From: Legionellales bacterium UBA5158
GTDB taxonomy: Bacteria > Pseudomonadota > Gammaproteobacteria > DSM-16500
Length of the DNA: 5,947 nt
Direction of reading: 5' to 3'
NCBI GenBank assembly: GCA_002413665.1
Contig: DHXK01000046.1
Location: 634 to 6,580 of the forward strand
Part shown: positions 5,643 to 5,947 of the stretch, in pieces
Position numbering within the stretch: the stretch's first letter is position 1
Layout: every line of letters begins with the position of its first letter
The notes under the pieces: generated by a model
What the model was told of the DNA's origin: nothing
The model's database searches: none
What the model saw: the letters and a program-made list of their open reading frames with translations, nothing else
Translations under genes and position numbers: made by a program

Positions 5643-5947
5643 TTGGGCATCAGGAAATTTTTTAGGTCTTTAAGAAAGACACGATATTTATATTTTTTAT
5701 CCCAGGGCCTTTCTAAGCCTTTCGATAAAGACAATCCAATTGAGAGTAACCGGCAACATGATATTTATTTAAATCATTTGATAGTGTTTTCGCTATCTGA
5801 TCCAGTAGTAAATGAACTATTAATTATGAACAATGCGGATGAGAGCACTCTAAGAAAACTATATGCTGATTTAAGACTGGTTGCGGAAGTAACTTATAAT
5901 AACGGATTTTTTGTGCCTGCGTCAAGTATTATAGATACTTTTTCATA
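5643..5947 (+). CDS. Hypothetical protein, N-terminal 101 residues (truncated by window edge, TTG start)
   Basis: From TTG at 5643 the frame is open for 101 codons to the right edge. The same frame has a stop at 5622-5624 and no ATG until 5826, so TTG is the best start if the region is intact. The protein opens MGIRKFFRSLRKTRYLYFL, a basic, aromatic N-terminus, then a polar helical stretch (IYLNHLIVFSLSDPVVNELL at about 41-60; STLRKLYADLRLVAEVTYNN at about 68-87) and FFVPASSIIDTFS. I recognise no family, signal peptide or catalytic motif. A good promoter lies about 40 bp upstream. An ATG at 5621 begins a five-codon frame (MKYIR, stop at 5636-5638) ending 4 bases before the TTG. This could be a tiny leader, or the true start followed by a frameshift. 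It is divergent from the XRE gene and may be its regulated partner. Confidence 0.6.
   Translation, partial: MGIRKFFRSLRKTRYLYFLSQGLSKPFDKDNPIESNRQHDIYLNHLIVFSLSDPVVNELLIMNNADESTLRKLYADLRLVAEVTYNNGFFVPASSIIDTFS

Noticed and set aside
1..5947. CRISPR array, tRNA, rRNA or insertion sequence
   Set aside because: No regularly spaced repeats, tRNA-like cloverleaf, rRNA-like sequence, transposase or terminal inverted repeats were seen by eye. A cmsearch/tRNAscan run would be needed to exclude small RNAs.

Overview
The window looks like part of a Bacteroidota chromosome, probably from the Sphingobacteriales or a near relative. This is an inference from AT-rich DNA, the general lack of Shine-Dalgarno sites, a promoter of the Bacteroidota type (TTTG, 18 nt, TAnnTTTG) near 5576-5605, and an XRE protein of a kind familiar from this phylum. 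No taxonomic marker gene is present.

The layout is a restriction (defence) locus read on the minus strand, from right to left. An XRE-family repressor-like protein (5289-5546) is followed by a small winged-helix-like protein (4808-5146). After a 254-bp gap comes hsdR, the motor/nuclease subunit of a type I restriction-modification system (1755-4553). hsdS, the specificity subunit (422-1753), follows with a single base between stop and start. Last is the 5' part of a DUF262-family gene (1-270) that runs off the left edge. On the right, a gene of unknown function (5643-5947) diverges on the plus strand and runs off the right edge; it appears to start with TTG.

HsdR and HsdS would act together with a HsdM methyltransferase, but hsdM is not in the window. 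It must lie beyond the left edge, past the DUF262 gene, or elsewhere. DUF262 proteins occur in modification-dependent or phosphorothioate-sensing restriction systems such as GmrSD and SspE, so the cluster may be a composite of type I restriction and a second nucleotide-dependent defence protein.

The less ordinary features are: (a) an open frame of 40 codons between hsdS and the DUF262 gene, beginning with ATA at exactly the spacing that hsdS has from hsdR; (b) an inverted repeat just upstream of hsdR; (c) G-rich motifs in inverted orientation on both sides of the winged-helix gene, with a local hairpin and an alternative pairing; (d) an 8-bp direct repeat overlapping the promoter between the XRE gene and the divergent gene. 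I see no clear evidence for a wholly new system. The strongest leads are the DUF262/type I pairing without hsdM and the small regulatory module upstream of hsdR.
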